NCBI GenBank assembly: GCA_018064685.1
Contig: JAGHUS010000015.1
Span: 1 to 64,000 of the forward strand
Origin: Bacteroidales bacterium
GTDB taxonomy: Bacteria > Bacteroidota > Bacteroidia > Bacteroidales > Bacteroidaceae
DNA: 64,000 nucleotides
Reading direction: 5' to 3'
Both the position numbers and the translations under genes were made by a program. Below the pieces are notes generated by a model that was not told the origin of the DNA, searched no databases, and worked only from the letters and a program-made list of their open reading frames with translations. Of this stretch, positions 51,926 to 61,669 are shown piece after piece (the stretch's first letter is position 1; each line of letters opens with the position of its first letter).

Positions 51926-52966
51926 ATGGCTTTTGATTTAGAAAAGATTGTCCGTCCCAATATCTGGCGTCTGCAGCCTTACAGCTGTGCACGCGACGAG
52001 TTCAAGGGACGTCCCGCCAAGGTTTTTCTCGATGCCAACGAGAGTCCTTATAACAACCCCTATAACCGTTATCCCGATCCTATGCAGGAGGAGCTTAAAG
52101 CCCTTCTCTCAAAGGTGAAGGGAGTTCCTGCCGAGAGCATCTTCCTAGGCAATGGCAGCGACGAGGCTATTGACCTTGTTTACAGAATATTCTGTACACC
52201 TGGTGTGGACAATGTGGTAGCTATCGAGCCCACCTATGGCATGTACAGTGTGTGTGCCGATATCAACGATGTGGAATATCGCACGGTTCTTTTGGACGAC
52301 AATTATCGTCTTAATGCCGACAAGGTGCTTCAGGCTGTCGACGACCGTACTAAGGCCATCTGGCTCTGCACCCCCAATAATCCCACGGGTAACTCGCTCG
52401 AGCGTGCGCAGATAGAGAAGATACTCGATAACTTCACCGGTATTGTCATTGTGGACGAAGCATACAGCGATTTTGCAGCCGTTCGTCCCTTCCGTGTCGA
52501 TTTGGGACGCTGGCCTAACTTGGTTGTCCTCAATACCTTTAGTAAGGCATGGGGCTGTGCGGCTATTCGTCTCGGCATGGCATTTGCCTCGAAGGATATC
52601 ATCGGTCTCTTCAACAAAGTGAAGTATCCATATAACGTCAACGAACTGACGCAGCAGAAGGCTATTGCAATGCTCAAGGATCTAGGCAAGGTCAACCAGT
52701 GGCTTGCATCCATACGTTCCGAGCGTGCCAAGGTTATTGCCGCTTTTGCCGAACTGCCTGTCTGCGAGAAGGTATTCGACACCGATGCCAATTTCTTCCT
52801 GGCACGTGTGAAGGATGCTAATGCCATCTATAACTACCTCATCGACTGTGGCATTGTGGTGCGCAACCGTCATCGTGTCAAGCTCTGTGGTAACTGCTTG
52901 CGCATTACCGTGGGTACTCCTAACGAGAATATTGAACTCTTGGCAGCTCTTCGCCGCTACAAATAA
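51926..52966 (+). CDS. hisC: Histidinol-phosphate aminotransferase
   Basis: The product is 346 residues. It is a fold-type I PLP enzyme with [11 protein letters not shown] near the start, [30 protein letters not shown] (Asp binding the PLP ring) and the Schiff-base Lys in [15 protein letters not shown] (about 205). It makes histidinol phosphate in histidine synthesis. hisB follows after 9 nt. hisG and hisD, often upstream in this phylum, are not in the window next to it. Confidence 0.94.
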   Translation: MAFDLEKIVRPNIWRLQPYSCARDEFKGRPAKVFLDANESPYNNPYNRYPDPMQEELKALLSKVKGVPAESIFLGNGSDEAIDLVYRIFCTPGVDNVVAIEPTYGMYSVCADINDVEYRTVLLDDNYRLNADKVLQAVDDRTKAIWLCTPNNPTGNSLERAQIEKILDNFTGIVIVDEAYSDFAAVRPFRVDLGRWPNLVVLNTFSKAWGCAAIRLGMAFASKDIIGLFNKVKYPYNVNELTQQKAIAMLKDLGKVNQWLASIRSERAKVIAAFAELPVCEKVFDTDANFFLARVKDANAIYNYLIDCGIVVRNRHRVKLCGNCLRITVGTPNENIELLAALRRYK

Positions 52967-52975
52967 GATATTGCT

Positions 52976-54040
52976 ATGAAGAAAGCCCTGTTTATAGATC
53001 GTGACGGCACAATCCTGGTTGAGCCAGCCGACGAGCAGATAGATTCATTTGAGAAGTTTCAGTTCGTGCCCGGTGCTATCGGTGCATTGACCTTCTTGCG
53101 TAAACATACTGATTATGAGTTTGTAATGGTGTCAAACCAGGATGGCCTTGGAACCGATTCCTATCCCGAAGCCGATTTTTGGCCTACTCACAATCTTATG
53201 CTTTCTGTGTTGAAAGGCGAAGGTGTAGAGTTCGATGATATGCTCATCGACCGTTCCTTCCCCGAGGACAATCTTCCTACTCGTAAACCCGGTACCGCCA
53301 TGCTTACACAGTATATGAATGGCGACTATGATCTCAGCCAGTGCTATGTGATTGGCGATCGTGCCACTGATGCCAAGTTGGCCGAGAACCTTGGCTGCAA
53401 GTCCTTCATACTGAACGATGTGATGACTTGGGATAAGGTCAAGGAACTTATCTTTGCTGGTGAGCGAAGTGCCGAGGTGAAGCGTACGACCAAGGAGACA
53501 GACATCTTCGTAAGTGTTAACCTTGATGGTAATGGTAAGAGCGACATTTGCACAGGTCTTGGTTTCTTCGACCACATGCTTGAGCAGATTGCTAAGCACG
53601 GGCAGATAGACCTTACTATACGTTGTAATGGCGACCTCCATGTTGACGAGCATCACACCATCGAGGACACTGCCCTTGCTCTGGGCGAATGTCTTCTGAA
53701 GGCCCTGGGCGACAAGCGTGGCATCGAGCGTTACGGCTATTGTCTGCCTATGGACGACTGCCTCTGCCAGGTGGCACTCGACTTTGGCGGACGTCCTTGG
53801 CTGGTATGGGATGCCGAGTTCCATCGCGAGAAGGTGGGAGAGATGCCCACCGAGATGTTCTTGCATTTCTTCAAGAGTCTTTCCGATGCATCCAAGATGA
53901 ATCTCAACATTAAGGCAGAGGGACAGAACGAACATCATAAGATAGAAGGCATCTTCAAGGCTTTGGCACGTGCCATCCGTATGGCTGTACGTCGCGATAT
54001 CGAACATTTCACATTACCCAGCAGTAAAGGTACTCTATAA
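52976..54040 (+). CDS. hisB: Bifunctional histidinol-phosphatase / imidazoleglycerol-phosphate dehydratase
   Basis: The product is 354 residues and is a fusion. The HAD-type phosphatase (about 1-165) has [13 protein letters not shown] and [16 protein letters not shown]. The dehydratase (about 170-354) has [34 protein letters not shown] and [18 protein letters not shown], the metal-binding His clusters. It carries out two steps on either side of HisC. It lies 9 nt after hisC and 6 nt before recR. Confidence 0.95.
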   Translation: MKKALFIDRDGTILVEPADEQIDSFEKFQFVPGAIGALTFLRKHTDYEFVMVSNQDGLGTDSYPEADFWPTHNLMLSVLKGEGVEFDDMLIDRSFPEDNLPTRKPGTAMLTQYMNGDYDLSQCYVIGDRATDAKLAENLGCKSFILNDVMTWDKVKELIFAGERSAEVKRTTKETDIFVSVNLDGNGKSDICTGLGFFDHMLEQIAKHGQIDLTIRCNGDLHVDEHHTIEDTALALGECLLKALGDKRGIERYGYCLPMDDCLCQVALDFGGRPWLVWDAEFHREKVGEMPTEMFLHFFKSLSDASKMNLNIKAEGQNEHHKIEGIFKALARAIRMAVRRDIEHFTLPSSKGTL

Positions 54041-54046
54041 GGCTCA

Positions 54047-54661
54047 GTGCAATCTCCTGATTTCTCCTCCCAGCTTCTCTCACAGGCAGTCGACGAGTTC
54101 AGCAAACTGCCTGGAGTAGGACCCAAGACAGCTCTCCGCCTTGTCTTGCACTTGTTGCGTCAGGATGTCGAGCAGGTCGACGCATTCTCATCTGCCATCT
54201 CCCGTTTGCGCAAAGAAGTGAAATACTGTGAGGTATGCCATAATATCAGCGACAACGATGTATGCTCTATCTGCTCCAATCCCAAGCGCGATGCCTCGAC
54301 CATCTGTGTGGTAGAGAATATTCAGGACGTGATGGCTATCGAGAAGACACAAAGTTTCCGTGGTCTCTATCACGTGCTTGGAGGTGTCATCTCGCCCATG
54401 GAGGGCATCGGTCCTTCCGACCTTCAGATTGCATCGCTCGTAGAGCGTGTCCATAACAACGATATCACAGAGGTCATCCTTGCCCTTTCGCCCACGATGG
54501 AGGGCGACACCACCAACTTCTACATCTTCCGCAAGTTGGCCGATGCCGATGTCACCATCAGTGTCATAGCGCGAGGTGTTGCGCAGAACGACGAACTGCA
54601 GTACACCGACGAGGTGACGCTGGGACGAAGCATCATCAACCGCACTCCTTTCAAAAAATAA
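54047..54661 (+). CDS. recR: Recombination mediator protein
   Basis: The product is 204 residues, starting at a GTG 6 nt after the hisB stop. It has the helix-hairpin-helix [18 protein letters not shown] (about 20-37), a four-Cys zinc finger [16 protein letters not shown] (about 65-80) and a Toprim domain ([27 protein letters not shown]). It loads RecA at gaps with RecO/RecF. Confidence 0.94.
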   Translation: MQSPDFSSQLLSQAVDEFSKLPGVGPKTALRLVLHLLRQDVEQVDAFSSAISRLRKEVKYCEVCHNISDNDVCSICSNPKRDASTICVVENIQDVMAIEKTQSFRGLYHVLGGVISPMEGIGPSDLQIASLVERVHNNDITEVILALSPTMEGDTTNFYIFRKLADADVTISVIARGVAQNDELQYTDEVTLGRSIINRTPFKK

Positions 54662-54667
54662 CCGACA

Positions 54668-55117
54668 ATGAACAAACTAGATAAACAACTATTACTGACA
54701 TATATCCTCACGCTCGTTGTAGCCATCGGCTGCTATCTCTATTTCGAGTTCAGTGGACAGAAGGTGGTATCCGTGGCCAGTAAGCCAGGGATCTCCGATG
54801 CAAAATATATGACCGAGGTCGTCACCGATCTTTTGGCCATCCTCTTTGTCTACCTCTCTACCCGCTTGATGCGTATGCCCAAAGTGCTGCGCTCCATTGC
54901 AGCCAACAATGCCAAGTATGCACAGTGGGCTTACCTGCGTTGGGCCATGCTGGCCTTTATCATCTTCCTTGGCGAAGGCGTACATTATTTCTATAACAGC
55001 CCAAGCACCGTGGGATGTCCCATCATAGGTTGTCTGGCTATGTTCTTCGTCTGGCCCACGTCAGTTCGTAGAGAAGGTGAGATAAAAGCTGCCAACGAGT
55101 TTGGTCTGCATGAGTAG
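54668..55117 (+). CDS. Integral membrane protein of unknown function
   Basis: The product is 149 residues with about four membrane segments (LLLTYILTLVVAIGCYLYF, VVTDLLAILFVYLSTRLM, YLRWAMLAFIIFLGEGVHY, CPIIGCLAMFFVWP). No family recognised. It starts 6 nt after recR and overlaps an alternative start of the next gene, so it is part of the same run of genes. Confidence 0.7.
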   Translation: MNKLDKQLLLTYILTLVVAIGCYLYFEFSGQKVVSVASKPGISDAKYMTEVVTDLLAILFVYLSTRLMRMPKVLRSIAANNAKYAQWAYLRWAMLAFIIFLGEGVHYFYNSPSTVGCPIIGCLAMFFVWPTSVRREGEIKAANEFGLHE

Positions 55118-55136
55118 CAATACATTGTCAGGTGCA

Positions 55137-56276
55137 ATGAAGTTAAGTGTTATCATAGTCAACTACAACGTACGACGCTATCTCTTTCAGTGTCTGTGCA
55201 GTGTGAAAGCCGCCATAGTGGGGCTTGATGCTGATGTGTGGGTTGTCGATAATGCGTCGCAGGACGGTTCTATAGCCTTCCTTCGTTCTCACTTTCCAGA
55301 AATACATTTCATTGAGAATGAGGAGAATGTCGGATTCTCGCGTGCCAACAATGCTGCCATTCGTATGACGCAGAGCGAATATGTCCTCTTGCTCAATCCC
55401 GATACCATAGTGACGCATGCTGCCATTCTGGAGTGTGTGCGATGGATGGACGAACATCCTGATGCAGGTTCGGTAGGTGCAGCCTTGCACAATGCCTCAG
55501 GCAGTTTTGCCTGGGAGTCCCGACGTGGTGTTCCTACTCCCTTCGTTTCGTTTTGCAAGATCAGTGGTCTGAACCGTCTCTTCCCCCGTCATCACGTCAT
55601 CGGCCGTTACTATATGCGCTATCTTGATCGCAATGAAGCGTCAGAGATAGACATCCTTAGCGGTGCATATATGATGTTGCGCCGCAAGGCACTCGACCAG
55701 GTAGGTCTTCTCGACGAGACCTTCTTCATGTACGGCGAAGACATCGACCTCTCGTATCGTCTGCTCAGGGGTGGTTGGAAGAACTATTACATTCCGCGTC
55801 CTGTGCTGCACTACAAGGGCGAGAGCGAGCATCCCAGCACCATCCGCTACGTCAACGTCTTCCACCAGGCCATGATCATCTTCTACGAGAAGCATTTCAG
55901 CAAGAAATACTTCCTTTCGGGCTTCCTCATTCGCATGGCAGTATACTTCAAGGCATTCCTCACATTGTGCAAACATGGCATCTCGAAGGTGTTCCGCCTG
56001 TTCCCTCATCGCGAGGCGCATCTGCATTTCTATTGCTATTGTGGCGCTGCGAACAAGGAGGTGGTTGAGCGACTGGCCCATGAACAGGGAGCAACGATTG
56101 AGTTTGCCGAATTCGGTCAGTATCCCACCGAGAATAAGAATACGGCGTTTATGCTCTTCGATACGACAACCTATAGCTACGACCAGATTCTTGCTCACCT
56201 CGTTCAGGCCAGCGAGAAAGGCATGACAATATGCCTTGCCACCTACACCCCACAGATTGGTATCCTGCTGCCTTGA
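55137..56276 (+). CDS. Family 2 glycosyltransferase
   Basis: The product is 379 residues from MKLSVIIVNYNVRR. GT-A fold signatures are VWVVDNASQDGSI, NVGFSRANNAAIR, LLLNPDTIV (DxD-like), SGAYMMLRRKALDQVG and FFMYGEDIDLSYRLLRGGWK. It resembles rhamnosyl- or similar sugar transferases acting on polysaccharide or lipid intermediates at the membrane. A longer frame with an ATG at 55110 overlaps the previous gene; I chose 55137 because the family motif starts there. The last 100 residues are an additional C-terminal region. Confidence 0.85.
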   Translation: MKLSVIIVNYNVRRYLFQCLCSVKAAIVGLDADVWVVDNASQDGSIAFLRSHFPEIHFIENEENVGFSRANNAAIRMTQSEYVLLLNPDTIVTHAAILECVRWMDEHPDAGSVGAALHNASGSFAWESRRGVPTPFVSFCKISGLNRLFPRHHVIGRYYMRYLDRNEASEIDILSGAYMMLRRKALDQVGLLDETFFMYGEDIDLSYRLLRGGWKNYYIPRPVLHYKGESEHPSTIRYVNVFHQAMIIFYEKHFSKKYFLSGFLIRMAVYFKAFLTLCKHGISKVFRLFPHREAHLHFYCYCGAANKEVVERLAHEQGATIEFAEFGQYPTENKNTAFMLFDTTTYSYDQILAHLVQASEKGMTICLATYTPQIGILLP

Positions 56277-56336
56277 CTCCTGTCAGCCGCACACACATAG
56301 CCTTAATCCTGAATTGTTAAAAGCCGAATCCTACCC

Positions 56337-56837
56337 ATGATAACTTTCCGTGCTCTCGAACTGTCTGATGTAGATGTTCTCTATCAAATTGAGAATGAAG
56401 AGTCTGTGTGGCAATACAGCAACACTAATGCTCCCTACAGCCGTTTTGCGCTAGAGCAGTTCGTGCTTTCCAGTGCCCACGACTTTTATCAGGATGGTCA
56501 GTTGCGCCTCGTGGCCGAATGCGAAGGTCGTTGTGCTGGTATTGTCGACTTGTTTAACTACGATCCCCATCATCTGCGTGCCGAGGTGGGCATCTATATT
56601 ATGCCAGAGTTTCGGGGTAAGGGATTTGGGGCAGAGGCTTTGCGTCAGCTCATATCCTATACCGAACGTCACCTGCAGCTGCATCAGCTGGTAGCCTTTG
56701 TGGCTGTGCAGAACAACGCTGCCATTCAATGTTTCGAGCATGCTGGCTTTGTGCAGAGTGGTGTGCTGAAAGACTGGATAGCATTACGTCCGGGCATCTT
56801 CTCCGATGTTAGTGTCTTTCAGTGTGTTGTTCGATAG
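56337..56837 (+). CDS. GNAT-family N-acetyltransferase
   Basis: The product is 166 residues. It has the acetyl-CoA-binding motif EVGIYIMPEFRGKGFGAEAL (about 82-101) and the late motif NNAAIQCFEHAGFVQSGVL. It is similar to RimJ/RimL-type or spermidine acetyltransferases. The substrate is unknown; the enzyme is cytoplasmic. It lies 60 nt after the glycosyltransferase. Confidence 0.85.
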   Translation: MITFRALELSDVDVLYQIENEESVWQYSNTNAPYSRFALEQFVLSSAHDFYQDGQLRLVAECEGRCAGIVDLFNYDPHHLRAEVGIYIMPEFRGKGFGAEALRQLISYTERHLQLHQLVAFVAVQNNAAIQCFEHAGFVQSGVLKDWIALRPGIFSDVSVFQCVVR

Positions 56838-56900
56838 CCACTCCAGTCCCCTCTTTTTTTACAGTAAATTCTTTTATTCACCCACATATCTTCTCATCCT

Positions 56901-58331
56901 ATGATCTTTGCAGCCATAGCAGCCGTAGTCGGCATCCTTGTTGGTTTTCTCGTTTCGCGTGTTCGTTCGGCTTCCGTTTCTGCCAATGCCGAGATGTTGA
57001 AGCGCACCAATGACGAACTCTCTAAATCGCTTGCCGACACTCGTCAACTTCTTGCCGATGAGCAAAATGAGAAGCAGCGTGCCGTGACACGTTGCGAGGT
57101 GATGGCTGGCCAGATGTCGTTGCTGGAGCAGAGGATGAAAGAGAATAAAGATGTGTGGCGCGACCAGATGGCCGAGAAGGAGCGACAGCATCATGCCATT
57201 GTCGAGGCTCAGGAGAAGAGGCACAACGAGGCTTTGGCGCACATGAAGGAGTCCTTCCAGCAGACGATAGACAATCTGCGTAACGAGATGAAATCCAGTA
57301 CTGAGGAGATGTTGAAGGCTCGCCAGCAGGAGTTTTCTGATATGAGCGAAAAGAACATCAAGGGTATTGTCGATCCGCTGAACGATACAATCGAGAAGAT
57401 GAAGTTGGCCATGGAAGGGTATTCGAAGGAGCAGAGTGAGTTTGGCGGAAGTTTGAAGGCCAACATCGATACAATTATTAAAACAACCACCGAGGCTCAG
57501 CGCAGTGCGGTGGAACTGACAACGGCCTTGAAGCACGACACCAAGGTGCAGGGCGACTACGGCGAGGCTATTCTGGATGAGATACTCAGCAAGCAGGGCT
57601 TTACAAAGGGCATACACTACGAATTGCAGTATGTGATGAAGGACGAGGCAGGCAGAGTGTTGAAGGACGATGAGGGCAGTGGTTTGCGTCCCGATGTGCT
57701 GTTTCACCTCGACACCGTGCGCGATGTCATCATCGACTCCAAGGTCAACCTTACCGACTTTATTAATTTTGCCAATGCCCAGACACCCGAAGAGAGACAG
57801 ATGTACCTTGACCGTCATGTCAAGAGTGTGGAGAACCAGGTGAAATTGCTCTCGCAGAAGAACTATGCCAAATTTCACAAGAAGACGTCCGGACGTATGG
57901 ATTATGTCATTATGTTCGTACCCATCTCGGCCGCCTGGTGGGAAGCCCTTCGCCATAAACCATCGTTATGGCGTGAGGCGATGGAGAATAACGTCTATAT
58001 TGCTGACGAACAGACTCTTTTCGCAGCCCTGCGTATCATCAAACTGACATGGACACAGATAGCTCAGGTCAATAGCCAAGCCGAGATATTTGGTTTGGTA
58101 AACGAGATGATAGACCGCGTAGGGCAGTTCATGAAGCACTACACAGCCATTGGTGCTGCTTTGAAGAATGCACAGGAGGCATACGGCAAGGCTGAGGATA
58201 AACTGACGGAGGGCGGACAGAGCATCCTCACCACTACATCCAAACTCCTTAAAAAGGGTGGAAAGGACAGCAAGACCAATCCCGTTACCCCCTTCCTTGA
58301 CGTGGATGATGTCGAGCAGTTGCCAGAGTAG
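56901..58331 (+). CDS. rmuC: DNA recombination protein RmuC
   Basis: The product is 476 residues. An N-terminal membrane anchor (IFAAIAAVVGILVGFLVSRV) is followed by a long coiled coil (about 25-170). The RmuC domain then shows QGDYGEAILDEILSKQGFTK, LRPDVLFHL, VIIDSKVNLTDF (PD-(D/E)XK-like Asp...Lys) and MFVPISAAWWEAL. It is thought to limit inversions at repeats. It has its own unit, with a two-way terminator after it. Confidence 0.92.
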   Translation: MIFAAIAAVVGILVGFLVSRVRSASVSANAEMLKRTNDELSKSLADTRQLLADEQNEKQRAVTRCEVMAGQMSLLEQRMKENKDVWRDQMAEKERQHHAIVEAQEKRHNEALAHMKESFQQTIDNLRNEMKSSTEEMLKARQQEFSDMSEKNIKGIVDPLNDTIEKMKLAMEGYSKEQSEFGGSLKANIDTIIKTTTEAQRSAVELTTALKHDTKVQGDYGEAILDEILSKQGFTKGIHYELQYVMKDEAGRVLKDDEGSGLRPDVLFHLDTVRDVIIDSKVNLTDFINFANAQTPEERQMYLDRHVKSVENQVKLLSQKNYAKFHKKTSGRMDYVIMFVPISAAWWEALRHKPSLWREAMENNVYIADEQTLFAALRIIKLTWTQIAQVNSQAEIFGLVNEMIDRVGQFMKHYTAIGAALKNAQEAYGKAEDKLTEGGQSILTTTSKLLKKGGKDSKTNPVTPFLDVDDVEQLPE

Positions 58332-58365
58332 TGCAATAAGTATTGCGGTTTGACTTCTCTAAAAT

Positions 58366-58396
58366 TACACAAAGGTGTCAGACACTTTTGTGTAAA
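58366..58396. terminator. Bidirectional terminator between rmuC and menA
   Basis: TTACACAAAGGTGTC (58366-58380) pairs with GACACTTTTGTGTAA (58382-58396) over 15 bp with one G-T pair, and has A/T-rich flanks on both sides. It separates two convergent genes. Confidence 0.8.
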
Positions 58397-58419
58397 TTAT
58401 CTGCTTTAATTATCCATTG

Positions 58420-59337
58420 TCAAAGCACCGTTCCGATGGCAGCCAGCAAGGCGAAGAGGAAGATGTTGAGGGCTGTCATGCCCAGTATCTTGTTCAGTTC
58501 CTTACCATGGTTTATCTTCACCATCTTGCGCCATACGATGAAGTGAGGTATGAGGTATAGGATGGGCAGTAGAGCACCCCAGGTGCGGCCCTCGGTCCAC
58601 TGCCATTGGCAGAATGCCACGCCAGCCACGCCAAGTGCCAGATACAGCCACTCGGCAGCTTTGGGGCCGATGCTCACGATGAGCGTGTGCTTGCCCGCTT
58701 TAAGGTCTGTGTCACGGTCGCGGTAGTTGTTGACAATGAGCAGATTGTCGGTGACGAGTCCCATGCCGGTAGCAAGGGCAAGGACGGTGCGTGGGATGCA
58801 ATGCAGCTGCACGTAGTAGGTGATGCACACAGGCACCAGTCCGAAGAATACCAGTACCAAGAGGTCGCCCAGTCCCAGGCGCGCCAGGCATGTGGTATAG
58901 AGGAATGCAAAGAGAGCACAAAGAACGCCTACGATTAGCATCTCCCAGCCGCCCCAGTAGATGGTGGGCAGTGCCACGACGAGGCTGATGCATGTGGTGA
59001 AGGCAATAGCCCTCTGCATGGCATACATCGACACCCAGCCTTGTGCGCAGGCACGTTTCGGACCCAGACGATCCTCGCCGTCCACACCGTTTATGCAGTC
59101 GAAATAATCGTTTATCAGGTTCGCATCAATCTGCATCAGCATGGCAAAGAGCAGGCACAGCACGGCCGGAATCCATTGGAACACTGATGTCTGACCGATG
59201 GCCGGACGATAGAGGAAAGAATCCTCATAAGACAAAGCAAGAGCAATCAGCACGGGTGCTGCTGCTCCTGTAAGGGTTTTCGGACGGATGGCCAGAAACC
59301 AGGCCTTTACACTGTTCTGCTTAATCGTCATCGTCAT
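58420..59337 (-). CDS. menA: 1,4-dihydroxy-2-naphthoate polyprenyltransferase
   Basis: The product is 305 residues, a UbiA-family membrane enzyme with about nine membrane segments. The two Asp-rich prenyl-diphosphate sites are NLINDYFDCINGVDGEDR (about 74-91) and NNYRDRDTDLKAGKHTL (about 200-216). It joins the isoprenoid tail to naphthoate in menaquinone synthesis. The start overlaps the end of the upstream secreted-protein gene by 17 nt; an ATG two codons later would reduce this to 11 nt. Co-transcription is likely. Confidence 0.92.
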   Translation of the reverse strand: MTMTIKQNSVKAWFLAIRPKTLTGAAAPVLIALALSYEDSFLYRPAIGQTSVFQWIPAVLCLLFAMLMQIDANLINDYFDCINGVDGEDRLGPKRACAQGWVSMYAMQRAIAFTTCISLVVALPTIYWGGWEMLIVGVLCALFAFLYTTCLARLGLGDLLVLVFFGLVPVCITYYVQLHCIPRTVLALATGMGLVTDNLLIVNNYRDRDTDLKAGKHTLIVSIGPKAAEWLYLALGVAGVAFCQWQWTEGRTWGALLPILYLIPHFIVWRKMVKINHGKELNKILGMTALNIFLFALLAAIGTVL

Positions 59338-59770
59338 CCTTCGTTTGCTTTTTACCCTCTATCTTGCTCATCTTGTCGTTGATGAGGTCGAAGCACACAT
59401 ACACCTTCTTATAGGGTATGGCACTGGCAAACTTAGTCATGTACTTCTGCTTGATGGCCACCTCTTTGGCCTCGAACTCATACTTTGCCTTCATCAGCTG
59501 CTGTGCCTGGCTGTCGGTCAGTGTGCCCTTGTCAATGGCATTCTTCAGTTTGTCCTTCAGGTTCGAGTAGGTCTCCTTGGCGGCCTTCACCTCGGCCAGA
59601 TAGGAAGCCAGCATTGGGGTCAGAGCCGTCTTCTGCTCGTTGTTCAGCTTCAGGTTCTTGATGGTGTATGCAATGCGCTTCTGTGCCTTGGTGGGCGTAG
59701 CGGCATTGACCTGTGTGCTCAGCACGAAAGCGAGCATCATGGTGCAGAGTGCGATGGCAATTCTTTTCAT
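59321..59770 (-). CDS. Secreted helical protein of unknown function
   Basis: The product is 149 residues. Signal peptide about 1-23 (MMLAFVLSTQVNA) and a mature part that is almost all helix and Lys-rich (LNNEQKTALTPMLASYLAEV, QKYMTKFASAIPYKKVY). It ends in five Asp. It is similar in character to Spy/CpxP-like periplasmic proteins, but I cannot assign it. A minus-strand -7 box is at 59832-59839. It overlaps menA by 17 nt. Confidence 0.75.
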   Translation of the reverse strand: MKRIAIALCTMMLAFVLSTQVNAATPTKAQKRIAYTIKNLKLNNEQKTALTPMLASYLAEVKAAKETYSNLKDKLKNAIDKGTLTDSQAQQLMKAKYEFEAKEVAIKQKYMTKFASAIPYKKVYVCFDLINDKMSKIEGKKQTKDDDDD

Positions 59771-59831
59771 AGGATGTCTTTGTTATGGGTTATTATTCGC
59801 AGGAAAGCGTATCTTAAATCGCTTTATAATG

Positions 59832-59839
59832 CAAAGGTA
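59832..59839 (-). promoter_or_regulatory. -7 box (TACCTTTG) for the secreted protein and menA
   Basis: This perfect minus-strand TAnnTTTG match is 62 nt upstream of the ATG at 59770. Confidence 0.55.
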
Positions 59840-59887
59840 GTAATTTATATAAAAAGCACAAAAAAGTTGAAGATAAATATTACCTAA

Positions 59888-59919
59888 TTTTGGATTTCTT
59901 AAATTTTTGCGTATCTTTG
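59888..59919 (+). promoter_or_regulatory. Promoter of dnaB
   Basis: TTTTG (59888-59892), 19 nt and TATCTTTG (59912-59919) lie 27 nt before the ATG at 59947. Confidence 0.75.
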
Positions 59920-59946
59920 CATGCTAATTAACCGCATGTGACATTT

Positions 59947-61473
59947 ATGGCAACAAGTACGCGAAAAAATAATAAGGTGAAGGTCGTTGAGGTTCCTCAG
60001 GTCGACAGTTTCGGACATCGTCAGCCTCAGAATCTTGAGATGGAGAACGCCGTGATAGGTGCTGTGATGATAGAGCAGGATGCCTATGGCATGGTGAGCG
60101 AGATCATCTCTCCCGAGTCCTTCTACGACCACCGCAACCAACTTATATTCAGGGCTGTTCAGAACCTCTCTCTGCAGCAGAAGCCAGTCGACATCCTCTC
60201 CGTTACCGACTATCTGGAGCAACAAGGCGAGTTGGAGGAGGCGGGTGGTCCTTTCAACATCACCTCGTTGGCTAATAATGTCACCAGTTCGGCACATATT
60301 GTCTATCATGCCCGCGTGGTGCAGCAGAAGTATCTGGCTCGTCAGATGATAACCTTTGCCAGTACCGTACTGACGAAGGCATTCGACCAGACCCAGGATG
60401 TGGCAGACCTTATGAACGAGGCTGAGATGTCTATTTTCAACCTCTCGCAGAACAATATGAAGAAGACGGCTCAGCAGATCAACCCCTTCCTGAAGGAAGT
60501 TCACGAGATGATTGAGAAGGCTGCGGCACGAACCGACGGATTGAGCGGCTTGAGCAGTGGTTTCGAGGGCATCGACAAGTATACGAGTGGATGGCAGAAC
60601 AGCGACCTCATCATCATTGCTGCCCGTCCTGCCATGGGTAAGACGGCGTTCGTGCTGAGTATGATCAAGAAGATGGGCATCGACCAGCGTATGCCTGTGG
60701 CTATGTTCTCCTTGGAAATGTCAAACGCACAGCTGGTGCGTCGACTCATAGGTAATGTGGCAGAGATCAGTGGTGAGAAGCTGCGTAACGGTAAGCTCGA
60801 GCGACACGAGTGGCAGCAGCTCGATACTCGTATTGCCACGATGCAGGATGCCCCCATCTTCCTTGACGATACAAGCGGACTCAGCATCTTCGAACTCCGC
60901 ACCAAGGCACGCCGACTGGTGCGCGAGCATGGCGTGAAGATGATCATGATCGACTACCTGCAGCTGATGACGGCCAGTGGCGCCAACTTCAACAGCCGTC
61001 AGGAGGAGGTGAGCATCATCAGCCGAAGCTTGAAGGGACTGGCCAAGGAGCTCGACATACCCATCATTGCACTGAGTCAGTTGAACCGTGGTGTCGAAAA
61101 GCGCGACAATGACAATGACGGTAAGCGTCCGCAGCTGAGCGATCTGCGCGAGTCGGGAGCCATCGAGCAGGATGCCGATATCGTCTGCTTCATACACCGC
61201 CCCGAGTATTATGGTATTCCTTTGGACGAGAACAACACCTCCACCAAGGGTATGGCCGAGTTCATCATCGGTAAGCACCGTAATGGTGCTACGGGCATCA
61301 TCAAGATGAAGTTCCGTCATGAGTTTGCACGTTTCGAGGATATGCACGAGTCGCAATATGTGCCCGCTCCAATGGGCGAGATATCCATCTCCTCGCGTGC
61401 TGAGGGCGATGAGCGTAACTTCCCCGCTCCCGAGACACCCTTTGGCGTACCTTCCAACGATGCTCCTTTCTGA
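59947..61473 (+). CDS. dnaB: Replicative DNA helicase
   Basis: The product is 508 residues from the ATG at 59947; a GTG at 59938 would add three. The N-terminal domain contains MENAVIGAVMIEQDAYGMVS. The RecA-like ATPase has Walker A ARPAMGKTAFVLS (about 223-235), Walker B MIMIDYLQLM, and SQLNRGVEKR, SDLRESGAIEQDAD and FIHRPEYY. It unwinds DNA at the fork as a hexamer. No intein or insertion is present. A strong hairpin follows. Confidence 0.95.
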   Translation: MATSTRKNNKVKVVEVPQVDSFGHRQPQNLEMENAVIGAVMIEQDAYGMVSEIISPESFYDHRNQLIFRAVQNLSLQQKPVDILSVTDYLEQQGELEEAGGPFNITSLANNVTSSAHIVYHARVVQQKYLARQMITFASTVLTKAFDQTQDVADLMNEAEMSIFNLSQNNMKKTAQQINPFLKEVHEMIEKAAARTDGLSGLSSGFEGIDKYTSGWQNSDLIIIAARPAMGKTAFVLSMIKKMGIDQRMPVAMFSLEMSNAQLVRRLIGNVAEISGEKLRNGKLERHEWQQLDTRIATMQDAPIFLDDTSGLSIFELRTKARRLVREHGVKMIMIDYLQLMTASGANFNSRQEEVSIISRSLKGLAKELDIPIIALSQLNRGVEKRDNDNDGKRPQLSDLRESGAIEQDADIVCFIHRPEYYGIPLDENNTSTKGMAEFIIGKHRNGATGIIKMKFRHEFARFEDMHESQYVPAPMGEISISSRAEGDERNFPAPETPFGVPSNDAPF

Positions 61474-61503
61474 TGCGAAAGCCTGAATAGACAAAGATAA
61501 TAA

Positions 61504-61537
61504 AAGGGGGATGTTCTATTTGCAGAACATCCCCCTT
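61504..61537. terminator. Long hairpin after dnaB
   Basis: AAGGGGGATGTTCT (61504-61517) pairs perfectly with AGAACATCCCCCTT (61524-61537), a 14-bp stem with a 6-nt loop. The T run is short on the plus strand and longer on the minus strand, but no minus-strand gene reads into it. Confidence 0.8.
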
Positions 61538-61594
61538 GCTGTAAGCCCTCGGGACTCAATTCAGTACATACTATATTAAATATGTATGCGTGTA

Positions 61595-61626
61595 TTTGGT
61601 CGTGTGAAAAAAAAATGTTATCTTTG
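61595..61626 (+). promoter_or_regulatory. Promoter of pheT
   Basis: TTTG (61595-61598), 20 nt and TATCTTTG (61619-61626) form a full promoter 43 nt before the pheT ATG. Confidence 0.75.
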
Positions 61627-61669
61627 CGCCCGAAAATTGAGTATATATCCAAAAGAAACTAGTAAGACA